Assembly (NCBI RefSeq): GCF_003286085.1
Contig: NW_020825312.1
Location: 6,262,001-6,326,000 of the forward strand
Length of the DNA stretch: 64,000 nucleotides
Direction: 5' to 3'
Source of the DNA: Drosophila persimilis
Taxonomy: Eukaryota > Arthropoda > Insecta > Diptera > Drosophilidae
This document shows, piece after piece, positions 12,521-22,647 of the stretch. The position numbers and the translations under genes were made by a program. The notes below the pieces were generated by a model. That model was not told the origin of the DNA. It saw nothing but the letters and a program-made list of their open reading frames with translations, and searched no databases. Within the stretch, counting starts at the first letter, position 1; each line of letters begins with the position of its first letter.

Positions 12521-13263
12521 ATGCCCGACACGGCCACGCAAGAGGAGACCGAGAGCAGCAGCGATGACGGAAAGCCCCGGAAGCTGGGCGAGGATGAAAG
12601 CGACGAGCTCGAGGAAAATTTCGGCTACAACGCGTACTCGCGCTGGTTGAGGGTCCGGAAAGTGGTCCCGCCAGAATCCGGCGTTGAGAACGTCGGCTCC
12701 ACCTCAGCCGGCAGCATCTCCCCGATAGCCGCGGCGCAATCACCCCGCAAACGATCCCCGGTCTTGGAGGAGATCGGCGAGGGGGGCAAGGTGCTGGCTT
12801 CGAGGAGGGAGAGGACCCCCCGGTACCCGAGGACGAAATAGTGGGAGAGAACCCGCAGGCGCCGAGCTTGTAGGCCCAGGGGCTACCAGATCAACAGTCG
12901 GCCGACAAGGAAAACAGCGACACTTACCCAGCCGACCTGGACTCCTTGGAAGAGGTAAACGACGTCTTCATGGACCTGGCGCAAGGCGACGTGGGCGAAT
13001 TATTGGTACCCTTCCGAGAGGTGCCTGAACTGCACGATGTCAAGTAGAAGCAGGTCTGGCCAATCGCAACAGAGGGGTGGCGCGTCGATACCGCGGATCG
13101 TCGCATACCCACCAGCCTGCTCGAGAGAATTCGGGCTCGAGAGCTCGCAATGAGGGAACCAGGATCCCGAACCAAGACGCTGGAGACCCCCGAAGGCCAG
13201 CAATTTCGGGTCACCCACAGCCGAAAGGGCGTCAGCATTTCGTCGCGTCCTCCCCAGCAGTAA
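12521..13263 (+). pseudogene. Decayed open reading frame of unknown origin
   Basis: An ATG at 12521 opens an acidic, Ser/Glu-rich frame of 106 codons that stops at 12839-12841. From about 12785 the frame one base over becomes the coding-like one (acidic, Pro/Glu-rich) and runs to TAA at 13261-13263, interrupted only by TAG at 12871 and TAG at 13045. The simplest reading is one ancestral frame of about 245 codons broken by a single-base loss in the G run near 12781-12786 and by two nonsense changes. I do not recognise the protein. It could be a truncated gag-like frame or a dying host gene. No reverse transcriptase, integrase or LTR pair is evident beside it. Confidence 0.45.
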
Positions 13264-15236
13264 AAAGGGAATGTAGGACGCGGGCTATCCCCTTCACAAA
13301 ACAACAGCAGATCAAGAAGTTGTCCAACGTTAAGTTTCATAGTTTATGTTTTTCTTCTTTTTCCCAGGAGGGACGGCTCGAAGGGCCCTGATTTTGTTAT
13401 AATAATCCGTAGGAAGCTTGGCCCTTGTTAGCTCTAAGTCCTGTACAGAAACCCCCATTATAATAATCCATAGACTTACGGAAAGAACCCAACGGCGAGC
13501 TTTCATTTAAATTAATAGGGAGGTAGCACCGGAACGAGATTCCGCGGACACAACGAGGAGCATCACCAAGCAAACCAACGTTCTCGTGAATGAACCACCA
13601 CGCTACACGGAGGGGAAACAGAAGCGGAGAGAGCCAAGGAGCTCTCCCACACCCGCGAAGGGGAAACAAAGCAAGAGCAAGAGCCACGCAGAGAGCTGAG
13701 CAACAGAAAGCGAGAACGGAAGCCACAAAGATAGGCGAGCGACTTAAAGCCAGCAGCTGAGACTACAGGAGAGACAGCAGCAGAAAAAGAGAACGAGCCG
13801 AACGCCCAGCAGAGCGTGCCAATAATCGTTTAAAGTCGCTTAGATGAGTTTATTTGTTATTTAGGAAAGGTTAAATTTGGCGCTATGGCCGGGGTATGCT
13901 CACCGCGCCGGTGTTCACAGAAATTTGTTTGATCTCTGGATGGGTGAGGTGGACCCATGGGCTTTGACTACAAGCTAGTGTTGCATTGCTCATGAGTGAG
14001 TGAACAAAAAAGATTTGTTCACTTCGGCATGAGGAGGGGTATCCGTATGCCTCCCAAGCCTCCAAAGCCTCCCAAGCCTGCTGTTTACGCAAAACAAAAG
14101 TCAAAAGATAAAATTACATTAATTATTGTGCGGGGGAAAGAGAGAGAAACGCTAGAGATGGTATCGTGTATCCGAATTATCGCGACGCAGGATACCATAC
14201 CAATGGAATATTGGCATTCCTAACAGAGACAATCCAACACGATTCTATCATTCTTTACCCCTTTGGAGGTTGGCATGCAACGACTGCATCTTTCAAAAGG
14301 CGGTGCAACTACTGCCCCATCAAGTGGCCCGTGTGACAACAGCAGAAGGCTGAGCGCTTGAGACGAGAGTTCTCCCACACGATTGCATTTTTTGTAATCT
14401 TTAAAGAGTGGATCGGAATCAGTTCTTCGATAATCGGTATTTAATCTGTCAGATATCGTGCCCTTCAAACACACATCGTGCCATGTCGTGCCATGTCGTG
14501 CTGTGCCGTGTCGCCTCGTGACTCCACCTCTAATACTCATATGCATATGCACCCCAGTGCGAAAGAGAAAGCCTGAGAGTAGAGAGCCCTTCGGACAGAG
14601 ACAGTGCGAAACTAACAGCGAGAGGGAGACGCTGGACCATTTGGACATCAGAGAGTACTCCTATTTCAGTAGAAAGAGGTAAGAGGTAAGAGGTAGGAGA
14701 GGCCAGGGGCAGGATTCCACCATGGAATCGAGAGGGCACTAGGGTTACTCGCAGAAACGGCAACAGTCGGGAGTATTTAACTAACCGCATTCTGTGGAGC
14801 CTTCAACAATTTCCAGCGATTAGCACTAATCTTTTATCGATTCGATTCGATTCGCTTCGCCAACTTCGATCTCCAACTGCGACAACTGAGACATGTTCAT
14901 ATAGTAGGCTGTGGAATCGAACAAAAGCATAGACAAAATTTGGTAGGGAAAATATTTTGGGAAATATTCATTCGGTCCCCAGGCCTGGACTGGGGAGCAT
15001 CAAAATTTCCAGTGTTCTGTTTTCTGTTCTGTTTAGTGAAAAAAATTAAATCAAACAAATTTTAAAAAAGTGAAAAATAATTTCCGGACTATTAAAAAAA
15101 AAAATAATCAAACAAAAATAAACTAAATTACACTAAAAATGATTCTCAAAATAAGTACGCGGAAAAAGCAAAAACTCAGCCGAGGCTCTTCAACGATTTT
15201 AATCTTTCGGTTTTCTCCTGCCTCCCCTGTAGGATA
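13264..15236. other. Unannotated, probably transposon-derived DNA
   Basis: No open frame of substance. The segment 13390-13830 has an unusual purine-rich, CAG/AGC-rich plus strand and two related ATAATAATCC(G/A)TAG words at about 13400 and 13460, which reads like the untranslated part of a retroelement. A run of GTGCCATGTC-type short repeats lies at 14478-14512. Nothing can be assigned with confidence. Confidence 0.35.
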
Positions 15237-15946
15237 CAGGATCCGCTGATCCTTGTTTCTGTACAGGCCTGTTCCACAGATGGATGAAAGGAGAGGAAGA
15301 TACCTCCAGGCACCCACACCCACACCACCACACCGCACGCACACATTCGCAATCGAACTCGAACTCGTCAACGCTTTTGCACAACTATACTATTGCAGGA
15401 TGGAACCGGCCGAAGGCACAGGGGATGGCATCCTGGACAAGAGCTTCATTGGGCAGATAAACCAAGAAGCGAACTATAAGCAGCCTCTACCTTGGTGTGA
15501 GTCGGGACCTAATTAGGATTTGAATTGGATTGAATTAATCCTCTACTTTTCCATTTACAGATTGAAGGCTCTGCTGTCGATGCCATCGGCACAGGATCCG
15601 CTGATCCTTGTTTCTGTACAGGCCTCTTCCACAGATGGATGAAAGGAGAGGAAGATACCTCCAGGCACCCACACCCACACCACCACACCGCACGCACACA
15701 TTCGCAATCGAACTCGAACTCGAACTCGTCGCTTTTGCACAACTATACTATTGCAGGATGGAACCGGCCGAAGGCACAGGGGATTGCATCCTGGACAAGA
15801 GCTTCATTGGGCAGATAAACCAAGAAGCGAACTATAAGCAGCCTCTACCTTGGTGTGAGTCGGGACCTAATTAGGATTTGAATTGGATTGAATTAATCCT
15901 CTACTTTTCCATTTACAGATTGAAGGCTCTGCTGTCGATGGCATCG
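15237..15946 (+). repeat. 355-bp direct tandem duplication containing exon-like signals
   Basis: Copy 1 is 15237-15591 and copy 2 is 15592-15946; the copies differ by a few substitutions and a small change in a CGAACT run. Each contains TTTCTGTACAG, CTATACTATTGCAG, an ATG-initiated frame of 33 codons (MEPAEGTGD... to ...YKQPLPW, starting at 15400 and 15757), a strong donor-like GTGAGT, and TTTCCATTTACAG about 60 bases later. Splicing that 60-base segment would end the frame with Tyr then stop. It looks like a duplicated internal piece of an intron-containing transcript. No flanking gene was recognised. Confidence 0.6.
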
Positions 15947-17320
15947 GCACTCGACACTGTGGGCTCTGGTCTCGGCTCTGAATATCGTGGATCACATTAA
16001 GAAACAACAACAAATCAACAGGGATTATTGCCAGCACAGAACACCAATCGACACATTTTATCGACTTTGTTTATAGCAAATGGTTAAGATCATTAAAAAT
16101 TTGATTTAATTAACCATCCATCGATTGTTTTCTTTGATTGTGATTCGTGTGATTCTCCTTTGTGGCAGGGCACAAGAGCATTTGCCGCCTGCAGATTCCT
16201 CTGGAAGCTCAGCAAATCACATTCCTTTCGGGAGCTAAACAAATTTCAATAAAATGAATTTCAAGTGGCAGACAGACAGACTTTTCCATGCCTGCTGCCT
16301 GCTGCTTTGATAAAAATTTCTCAGGGTTTACTGAGTTACAATATGATAAAATTCTAGATATGAGGGGCATTTCACTCAAACTCTGGAAGGCGATGGAAAT
16401 TGCAATGCTATAATCGTATTCGTATTCCAATATTCCTCAGAGTTCGAAACATAATCTCATGTTTATCGTCTATCATGCGGTAGTGTTTTCTCATCTTTCA
16501 ATTCATCTGAATTCGCTCATTTGTTCGATTGTGAGAAGTATTCCTCTGATGAACGAACCCATCCACTGGCCAGTGGGCCTTGCATTTCGGTTCGTTCCCC
16601 AAGAGTGCCATCCCATCCCCCTGCCTCTTTCCACATCAATCCCTTAGTAGTCTCAACATCCGTCGTTTGATTGTGTAGCTACTTGGGCAGTGGTTTGCCT
16701 GACAAACTACAGAACTGACATTAGCAGGATCCTAATGTGTGCAAATTATGAGGCAGTCATAATCTCATCCTCATGCTCGCCCTGTGCGTTCGGATTCTGG
16801 TCATAATGTTAAAAATAAATTTCCGCTTACACGGTCATCCCACATCCTACATCCATATTCCTGTTGAGCGGAAATTGATGTTTGGCCACAGACGACACAG
16901 GCAGTGGCAGGAAGGCAGAAGGAGGAGTGGGAGCAGGAGGTCATTGTGCGCCAAAAACATTTTTAATTGAAACTCATAAATAAGGACCTCCTCTATTGAG
17001 GAGGACTCCGAGAGGCAGAAGGGGGAGGCACCAGAAGGGGCTGCTTGGATAACCATTTTTAATGAATTTGAACTTGAAACCGAATGCAATGCAGCAGATA
17101 GCTGCTGCTGCTGATGCTGCCTCCCTTTTGTTGCACAAAAGCTGGTTGCCACAGAAACCTCCGCTCCGCGCCGCGCCGCTCCGTGCAGTGCCGTGCAGTA
17201 CCGTGTTCTCCGTCTCAAAGCGATGGGAAAGGCAAGGCAGATTGATAATGGCGGTTGCCTGTGCGCTAGCCAGTGGCAGGAGTAGGGGTTCGGGGTGGGG
17301 GCATGGGGCAGGCTGCCACT
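15947..17320. other. Intergenic DNA, nothing recognised
   Basis: AT-rich unique sequence with short unconvincing frames on both strands. It ends at the left target-site duplication of the LOA-type element. Confidence 0.5.
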
Positions 17321-17335
17321 GGGGGACTTGTTAGG
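17321..17335. repeat. Left target-site duplication of the LOA-type element
   Basis: GGGGGACTTGTTAGG, identical to 22633-22647. It abuts the 3' (tail) end of the minus-strand element, where further TTAGG units follow, so the exact boundary is uncertain by a few bases. Confidence 0.85.
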
Positions 17336-17451
17336 TTAGGTTAGGTTGAGGCGGCTGCCGGGCTCGCTCGGAGCCCGTCACACTTAGGCCGGTTTCGGCC
17401 CGTTGTGATACCGCATAGGATCATTTCCTTCCTGCGTTGTGAGACTTCCTG

Positions 17452-20400
17452 TCAGCAATTATCCCATCCAGATGCTCTCACAAAGTTCGCTATCCTTCTG
17501 GGACATAGTTTGGACATCTCTGAGATGTCGTGTAGAAAGGCTGAGCCCAGGTGTTGTAGCCTTCTTCTGCTGAGAGCCGGGCAGGAGCAGAACAGATGTT
17601 CCACTGTCTCCTCCTCTTCCTCGTCTCTACAGCTGCGACAAAAATCGTTATGTGGGGCCCCCAGCCTGTTAGCGTGGGTGCCTATTAGCCAGTGTCCCGT
17701 GAGGGAACGAGTGACTACGCTGCACCTTTTCCTGCTTAACTTGAGGAGCTCGGAGGTGCGCTTCATGTCCATGGTCGGCCATGTTTGCCGAGTTGTGCGA
17801 CATCGTGGCACTGTTTGCCACATATCGTTTTTTAGTCGCTTGTATTGCTCCCTTATGATGAGCTTACAGGTGGCCATTGGCATACAGATATCCTCCTTGT
17901 CTTGGAGAAGGGGGATTGTAGTGCCAGATCTGGCCAGCTCGTCCGCTATACAGTTGCCCTCGATGTCCCGGTGGCCCGGGACCCAAATTAGGCTAATAGC
18001 AAATTGCTGAGCCATCTCGTGTAGAGATTTGCGGCAGTCTGCCACGGTGGCCGAGTTCGAGGAAATCGCGCTTAGCGATTTGATCGCAGCTTGGCTGTCG
18101 CTATAAATGTTTAGCTTGGTTGCCGTGACGGCAGCCGCTTGTAGGCAGTCTAGTGCCTCCCTGATTGCTATGACTTCCGCTTGAAAGACACTGCAATGAT
18201 CTGGGAGTCTGAAGGAATGCCTTATGTTTAGCTGTTCAGAGTAGATTCCCCCTCCGACTCTGTCGTCCAGCTTTGATCCATCTGTGAAGATGCTTATGGC
18301 CCCTTCAGGGCCTGGGAGTCCCTCGAGCCATTCGTCTCTATGAGGGATGATTGTGTCGAAGGGAGTGTCTGTATACTCTCTTGGAACTTGGTAGTCTGTT
18401 TTTGAGGGGACAGTACTGCTATTTAATATGGCTGAGTGACCTATGCACTGTGTCACCCATTGATCTGAGTCTCTTAGACGTATTGCTGCTGCTTCTGCCC
18501 GTTCCTTTCCTGCGAGTTCAAGGCTCTGTAGGCATAGGATGGCATTTAGCGCATCATTTGGGGTGGTGCGGAGAGCTCCGCTGATGCATAGGGCGGCAGT
18601 CCGCTGGACTTTGCCCAGTTGCTTGGTGATCGCCCTTTTTGATAGGGCTGGCCACCACACCGTAACTCCGTAGAGTAGTATTGGTCTAACTATAGCTTGA
18701 TATATCCATTGGACTATGCTTGGGATCATACCCCATCTTAGCCCAATAGCTTTTTTGCATGTATAGAGTGCAGTCATTGCCTTTTTCACTCTGTCTTTGA
18801 CATTCAGGTTCCAGTTAAGCTTCTTGTCAATTACCAACCCTAAGTAACTGGCACTGTCGCTAAAGGAGAGCCTGCATCCTTGTAGTATTGGAGGGTTGAG
18901 GGGCGGGACCTTGTATTTATTTGTGAATAACACGAGTTCCGTTTTTGAGGGATTTACTCCCAGACCGCGCGATTTCGTCCAGTCCGACAGTTGCGCTAGC
19001 TTTGTGGACATTAAGTCGCACAGTGTTTGGGGGTATTTCCCCGAGAAAATAATCGCAACGTCATCCGCATAGGCCACGACTTTGCAGCCCCCCCCCTCCA
19101 GGTCCCATAGAATCTTGTTGACTGCTATGTTCCACAGAAGAGGAGACAGGACACCACCTTGCGGGGTGCCTCTGTTGACATACCTTGACTGGGCGGACGA
19201 TCCCATCGATGATGTCACCGTCCTGCATGTGAGCAATTGATCAATGAGCATCACCAAGTGACGGTCCACCCCCAGGTCAGTCAGGGCTTCTGTAATGGCA
19301 CCCGGTACAACGTTGTTGAAAGCTCCCTCAATGTCGAGAAATGCTATGAGTGAGTACTCTTTGTGATGCAGAGATTTCTCTACCGCAGAGATCACTTCAT
19401 GAAGAGCCGTTTCCGTGGATTTTCCTTTCCGGTAGGCATGCTGTGCGTCTGACAGCAACTGAGGGTGTATAGTTGTCCTCAGTTGCAGCCCGACGAGTCT
19501 CTCAAAGGTTTTGAGGAGGAAGGACGATAGGCTGATTGGTCTAAAGTCTTTTGCAGCTGAGTGCGAGGCTTTCCCAGCTTTGGGAATGAAGACTATCTTT
19601 GCCTTAAGCCATGTTCGCGGCATTGTACCCACAGCCAGTATCTTCCTGAAGATACCTTGTAGCCAGTTTATGGCCGTATCCCCGGCCTTCTGAAGTTGGG
19701 CCGGGATTACCTGGTCTGGGCCTGGCGATTTGAACGGGTTGAAGCTGTTTATTGCCCAGCTTATGTTACGTTTTGTGAGGATGTGATCCATCGAGGTTAC
19801 CGGTCCCTCTCCTGGAAGATGTGCCGTCTCGATGGTTGTGCACCCTGGAAAATGTGTGTCTAGTAGAATGTGCAGGGACTCCTCACTGGAGTTAGTCCAC
19901 GTGCCGTCATTCCTTTTAAGATACCCCACCGAGGGGTTAGTTTTTGAGAGAATCTTGCGAAGCCTTGCGGCCTCTGATGTTTCCTCAATTTCCGAGCAAA
20001 ATTTTTGCCAAGAGGCCCTTTTTGCTTTCCTTGTTTCCTTTTTATATAGTGACAGACTGATTTTATAGTCTGCCCAGTGGCTCTCCTCGTTCGCGCTTTT
20101 GGCCCTGTTGAAAAGGGTCCTGCAGCTTTTACGTAGGATGTCTATTTGCTTTGACCACCAGGGGGGTTTCTTTTTCCCCCTAGGTTTGCTAGAGGGGCAT
20201 GCTGCCGCGAAGGCTTTGTTGCATGCCTCTGTGAACCTGTTCACTAGGCGATCTAGGTCGTCGTTTGTGTCAGGGCATGATGGTGCTTTGGAGGGGAGTA
20301 AGTCCTCCAGGGCTGAGCTATATTTTTCCCAGTTGGCTTTCCTGGGATTAATATAGTCCTTAGGTTTCGGACACTCGAGGGATAGTGTGGTCTCGATGTA

Positions 20401-21072
20401 TCTGTGGTCAGAGAAGGAGTGGTCAACAAGGACTTGCCAACTCTTGACTATGTCTAACAGGTTGGAAGACACTAGGGTGATGTCAATAACCTCCTGTCGA
20501 TTTTTAATTATAAAAGTGGGGTCGTTGCCCCGATTACAAATAAATAGATTTGAGTTAAGGATGAAGCTGAAAAGTGACTCACCCCTTGCATTTGTGTTCG
20601 AGCTCCCCCATTGAGTGTGGTGAGCGTTGGCATCGCAACCTATTAATAGGTCTATGTCCGACCTCTCGCTGTCGCTGGCTAGTTTGCGAACAAGGTCGTT
20701 GGGGGGATCGTTTCCCTCATGGGCCATGTAGGACGACATCAGCCTTAGATGTGTCCCTTCCAGCTCTAGGCTTACCGCCGTGTTGTCGCTATCGCTATAA
20801 TTATGGAGCAGAAAGATATTAAGGTGCTTTCTGGCGAGAATGCAGGTGCGAGTTTTACCTTCATGTTGAGCTACAATTATCTTGTACTCCTTCGACCCTA
20901 ATCCACAAACCTTGTCTCCCACTATCCAAGGTTCCTGGATCAGGGCTACGTCTGCTCCGCTCTCTTCGAGGCGGAGTATAAGAGCAGCGGATGCTGCTTT
21001 ACAGTGGTGGAGATTGATCTGAAGGAGCCTCAGGGACATCCTTAGTGTTCTCCACCACTGTAATGTCGGCAT
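17452..21072 (-). CDS. Retrotransposon ORF2: endonuclease, reverse transcriptase, RNase H
   Basis: A 1206-residue polyprotein. The endonuclease-exonuclease-phosphatase domain spans about 12-235 with expected catalytic residues N20, E47, D147/N149, D197 and the S-D-H triad at 221-223. The reverse transcriptase (about 480-760) shows FIPKAGK, RPISLSSFLLKTFERL, AFLDIEGAFNNV (about 577-588), GTPQGGVLSPLLW and YADD at 668-671. RNase H (about 925-1050) has FTDGSK (D931), E966, YSDSQAA (D992) and the GHRDIEGNCIADELA end. A C-terminal knuckle, C-x2-C then H-x2-C-x-C, follows at about 1145-1163. No stop or frameshift is seen. ORF2 lies in the +1 frame relative to ORF1 and its first ATG is 74 bases before the end of ORF1; a second ATG at residue 12 is an alternative start. 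Confidence 0.92.
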   Translation of the reverse strand: MPTLQWWRTLRMSLRLLQINLHHCKAASAALILRLEESGADVALIQEPWIVGDKVCGLGSKEYKIIVAQHEGKTRTCILARKHLNIFLLHNYSDSDNTAVSLELEGTHLRLMSSYMAHEGNDPPNDLVRKLASDSERSDIDLLIGCDANAHHTQWGSSNTNARGESLFSFILNSNLFICNRGNDPTFIIKNRQEVIDITLVSSNLLDIVKSWQVLVDHSFSDHRYIETTLSLECPKPKDYINPRKANWEKYSSALEDLLPSKAPSCPDTNDDLDRLVNRFTEACNKAFAAACPSSKPRGKKKPPWWSKQIDILRKSCRTLFNRAKSANEESHWADYKISLSLYKKETRKAKRASWQKFCSEIEETSEAARLRKILSKTNPSVGYLKRNDGTWTNSSEESLHILLDTHFPGCTTIETAHLPGEGPVTSMDHILTKRNISWAINSFNPFKSPGPDQVIPAQLQKAGDTAINWLQGIFRKILAVGTMPRTWLKAKIVFIPKAGKASHSAAKDFRPISLSSFLLKTFERLVGLQLRTTIHPQLLSDAQHAYRKGKSTETALHEVISAVEKSLHHKEYSLIAFLDIEGAFNNVVPGAITEALTDLGVDRHLVMLIDQLLTCRTVTSSMGSSAQSRYVNRGTPQGGVLSPLLWNIAVNKILWDLEGGGCKVVAYADDVAIIFSGKYPQTLCDLMSTKLAQLSDWTKSRGLGVNPSKTELVLFTNKYKVPPLNPPILQGCRLSFSDSASYLGLVIDKKLNWNLNVKDRVKKAMTALYTCKKAIGLRWGMIPSIVQWIYQAIVRPILLYGVTVWWPALSKRAITKQLGKVQRTAALCISGALRTTPNDALNAILCLQSLELAGKERAEAAAIRLRDSDQWVTQCIGHSAILNSSTVPSKTDYQVPREYTDTPFDTIIPHRDEWLEGLPGPEGAISIFTDGSKLDDRVGGGIYSEQLNIRHSFRLPDHCSVFQAEVIAIREALDCLQAAAVTATKLNIYSDSQAAIKSLSAISSNSATVADCRKSLHEMAQQFAISLIWVPGHRDIEGNCIADELARSGTTIPLLQDKEDICMPMATCKLIIREQYKRLKNDMWQTVPRCRTTRQTWPTMDMKRTSELLKLSRKRCSVVTRSLTGHWLIGTHANRLGAPHNDFCRSCRDEEEEETVEHLFCSCPALSRRRLQHLGSAFLHDISEMSKLCPRRIANFVRASGWDNC

Positions 21073-22108
21073 CTGGATCGTCCTCGACTTCCTCGTGGCA
21101 ACACATCGCCTCGAAGTCGCATCTCAGCGTGCCATCTGTGGAGTAGCCCTCTGGGTCTATCTCTGTGTGATCGTCTGGTGCTTCGATCTCCGAGGCAGCG
21201 TCCTGCTCGACTGGCTTGTCGACAGGACGTGCCTCGGCCGCCGCATCCGACTTGTAGACCTTTATGGTCACAGAGCTGAACCCAAAATTGAGCTCGCCTT
21301 TGGCAGCCTCAATCGGGGCCAGCGACTCTTTGTTGAGGACGACCACCGCCTGGTTTGTGGGGCCCTGTGTCGCCTCAACTTTGACCACCTTCCAATCCGC
21401 TGTTGGGAGGTGGGGGTTGCATCTTTGCAGCATTTTTAGGATGCGCTCCGGCTCCTTCATGGAGGCGGGCACCCAGACTCTCGCCCTTGGTCTACTGGGC
21501 ACTTCGCTCCAGTCTACAGCGACGAGCTTCGCCCCTGGGTAGACTTCCCCGACTTGCGCTACCGCTGCTTTGTACAGCTGTACGGAGCGCTCATCTTCAC
21601 AGGCTACGATTTTTATGCAGCCCTGGTACCAGCCCATGTCTCTGCAGACGGGGGGGGGTCCAGGCTGCTTTTCCAGCAGCTCGAAGCAGCGGTCGGCCAG
21701 TGCCGCTTCCACCCACTTCCACTGGTTCCGAGGGATCCGGGAGTCCACGCTGCCTTTGTCCAGGACGCCAATCAGCGTCCTTTCTCTGGCAATCTGCGCG
21801 AACGATGCGTTAGGCAGCACTCTGGAGCGCTTCGGTGTCGGCCCCGGAGTCTCCTGCGAGCGCTGCCTTTTTTGCTGAGGGGCTTCCTTCTTCGGTGCTT
21901 CCTTGCCAAAGTTCGGCAGCACCTTCGAGGCCCACTCGACCTTCACCACCCACCCCGACACCGGGATGGGACCCCTTTGGGCTCTCCCTAGCATCTTCCG
22001 CCGCGCAGGTTTTCCCTGCTGATTTGCGGGTCGGGCCAGGCCTTTGGGCCGCTGCCTTCCCCTGTTTGGGATTGCTCCCTGTTGGCATTTGGGGAGTGCC
22101 AGACTCAT
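20999..22108 (-). CDS. Retrotransposon ORF1 (nucleic-acid-binding, DUF4780-like)
   Basis: A 369-residue frame with a very basic Gln/Pro/Lys/Arg-rich N-terminal third (about 1-100) and a central domain around 130-285. The central part has the W-G/Y-Q-G-CIK and AVDWSEVP-x-RPRARVWVP pattern that I associate with the DUF4780 region of LOA-type ORF1 proteins. The C-terminal 80 residues are acidic. I see no CCHC knuckles here. It presumably binds the element RNA and forms the ribonucleoprotein particle with ORF2. The frame is intact from the ATG at 22108 to the stop at 20999. Confidence 0.8.
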   Translation of the reverse strand: MSLALPKCQQGAIPNRGRQRPKGLARPANQQGKPARRKMLGRAQRGPIPVSGWVVKVEWASKVLPNFGKEAPKKEAPQQKRQRSQETPGPTPKRSRVLPNASFAQIARERTLIGVLDKGSVDSRIPRNQWKWVEAALADRCFELLEKQPGPPPVCRDMGWYQGCIKIVACEDERSVQLYKAAVAQVGEVYPGAKLVAVDWSEVPSRPRARVWVPASMKEPERILKMLQRCNPHLPTADWKVVKVEATQGPTNQAVVVLNKESLAPIEAAKGELNFGFSSVTIKVYKSDAAAEARPVDKPVEQDAASEIEAPDDHTEIDPEGYSTDGTLRCDFEAMCCHEEVEDDPDADITVVENTKDVPEAPSDQSPPL

Positions 22109-22517
22109 TTTGTTTGTTTTTCAATTCTTCCATTCTTATTCCCACGAGCTGCAGAGAAGGGGTACGGTCCGTCCGGGCAGAGATCCACGTTGCCCGGATA
22201 AGGCATACTTAGAACAGGGGGCTGCCAAGTCCCTGAGCTCTCCGTTAACGACTGGGCTAGTTTTATATACCGGGCCCCCAGCCAGGCTGACTCTCGGCAC
22301 GGGTCGAATAACACTCTTAGTCCGGCCCGGTGTGAGCTGAATGTGGGGGGTTGGGATGTGGGTAGGTAGTGTGTAGGGATAGGGGAGTGTGTGAGCTACT
22401 TATAAGAGGCGGCACCACAAGCGCATCGTCAGTGTTGCTACTTCGCGAACACCCGCTGGCTGTCCGGGGCTGCTTATTTTCGGTACTCTCCCTAGGGATG
22501 TCCGATTATTCGCAGCT

Positions 22518-22550
22518 GACCTACCTATATGACCTGTATATAGGTAGGTC
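22518..22550. repeat. Perfect 12-bp inverted repeat in the retrotransposon 5' UTR
   Basis: Arms GACCTACCTATA (22518-22529) and TATAGGTAGGTC (22539-22550) flank a 9-base loop. In the element RNA this would form a stable hairpin about 82-115 bases from the 5' end. Confidence 0.8.
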
Positions 22551-22632
22551 GTTCGCTATCCGCAACCTGCGACCCGTCCGGTGGCCTCAGCTAGGCCCCC
22601 TTTGAGCCACCTCACGAGCTCATCAGACCAGA

Positions 22633-22647
22633 GGGGGACTTGTTAGG
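22633..22647. repeat. Right target-site duplication of the LOA-type element
   Basis: GGGGGACTTGTTAGG, identical to 17321-17335, abutting the 5' end of the minus-strand element. Confidence 0.85.

Larger units (their letters stand above)
17336..22632 (-). mobile_element. Full-length LOA/I-type non-LTR retrotransposon (about 5.3 kb)
   Basis: Minus-strand element lying between perfect 15-bp direct repeats. From its 5' end at 22632 it has a roughly 520-base 5' UTR, ORF1 (22108-20999), an overlapping ORF2 (21072-17452) and a short 3' UTR ending in AACCTAACCTAA-type units. Both frames are open. ORF2 carries an AP-type endonuclease, reverse transcriptase, RNase H and a C-terminal Cys/His knuckle; the presence of RNase H excludes the Jockey clade and fits I/LOA/R1 elements. 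Obscura-group LOA elements such as Bilbo and TRIM are plausible relatives, not checked. Perfect target duplication and undamaged frames imply a young, possibly competent copy. Confidence 0.9.

Noticed and set aside
17331-17347. TTAGG tandem units resembling the insect telomere repeat
   Set aside because: Only three units, at the 3' tail of the non-LTR element and partly within its target duplication. Drosophila lacks TTAGG telomeres, so this is an element tail.
22612-22632. CTGATGAG near the retrotransposon 5' end, similar to a hammerhead ribozyme core
   Set aside because: The matching CGAAAC side and stem III are absent; CTCAAAGG does not fit. A simple HDV-like pairing also failed by hand.
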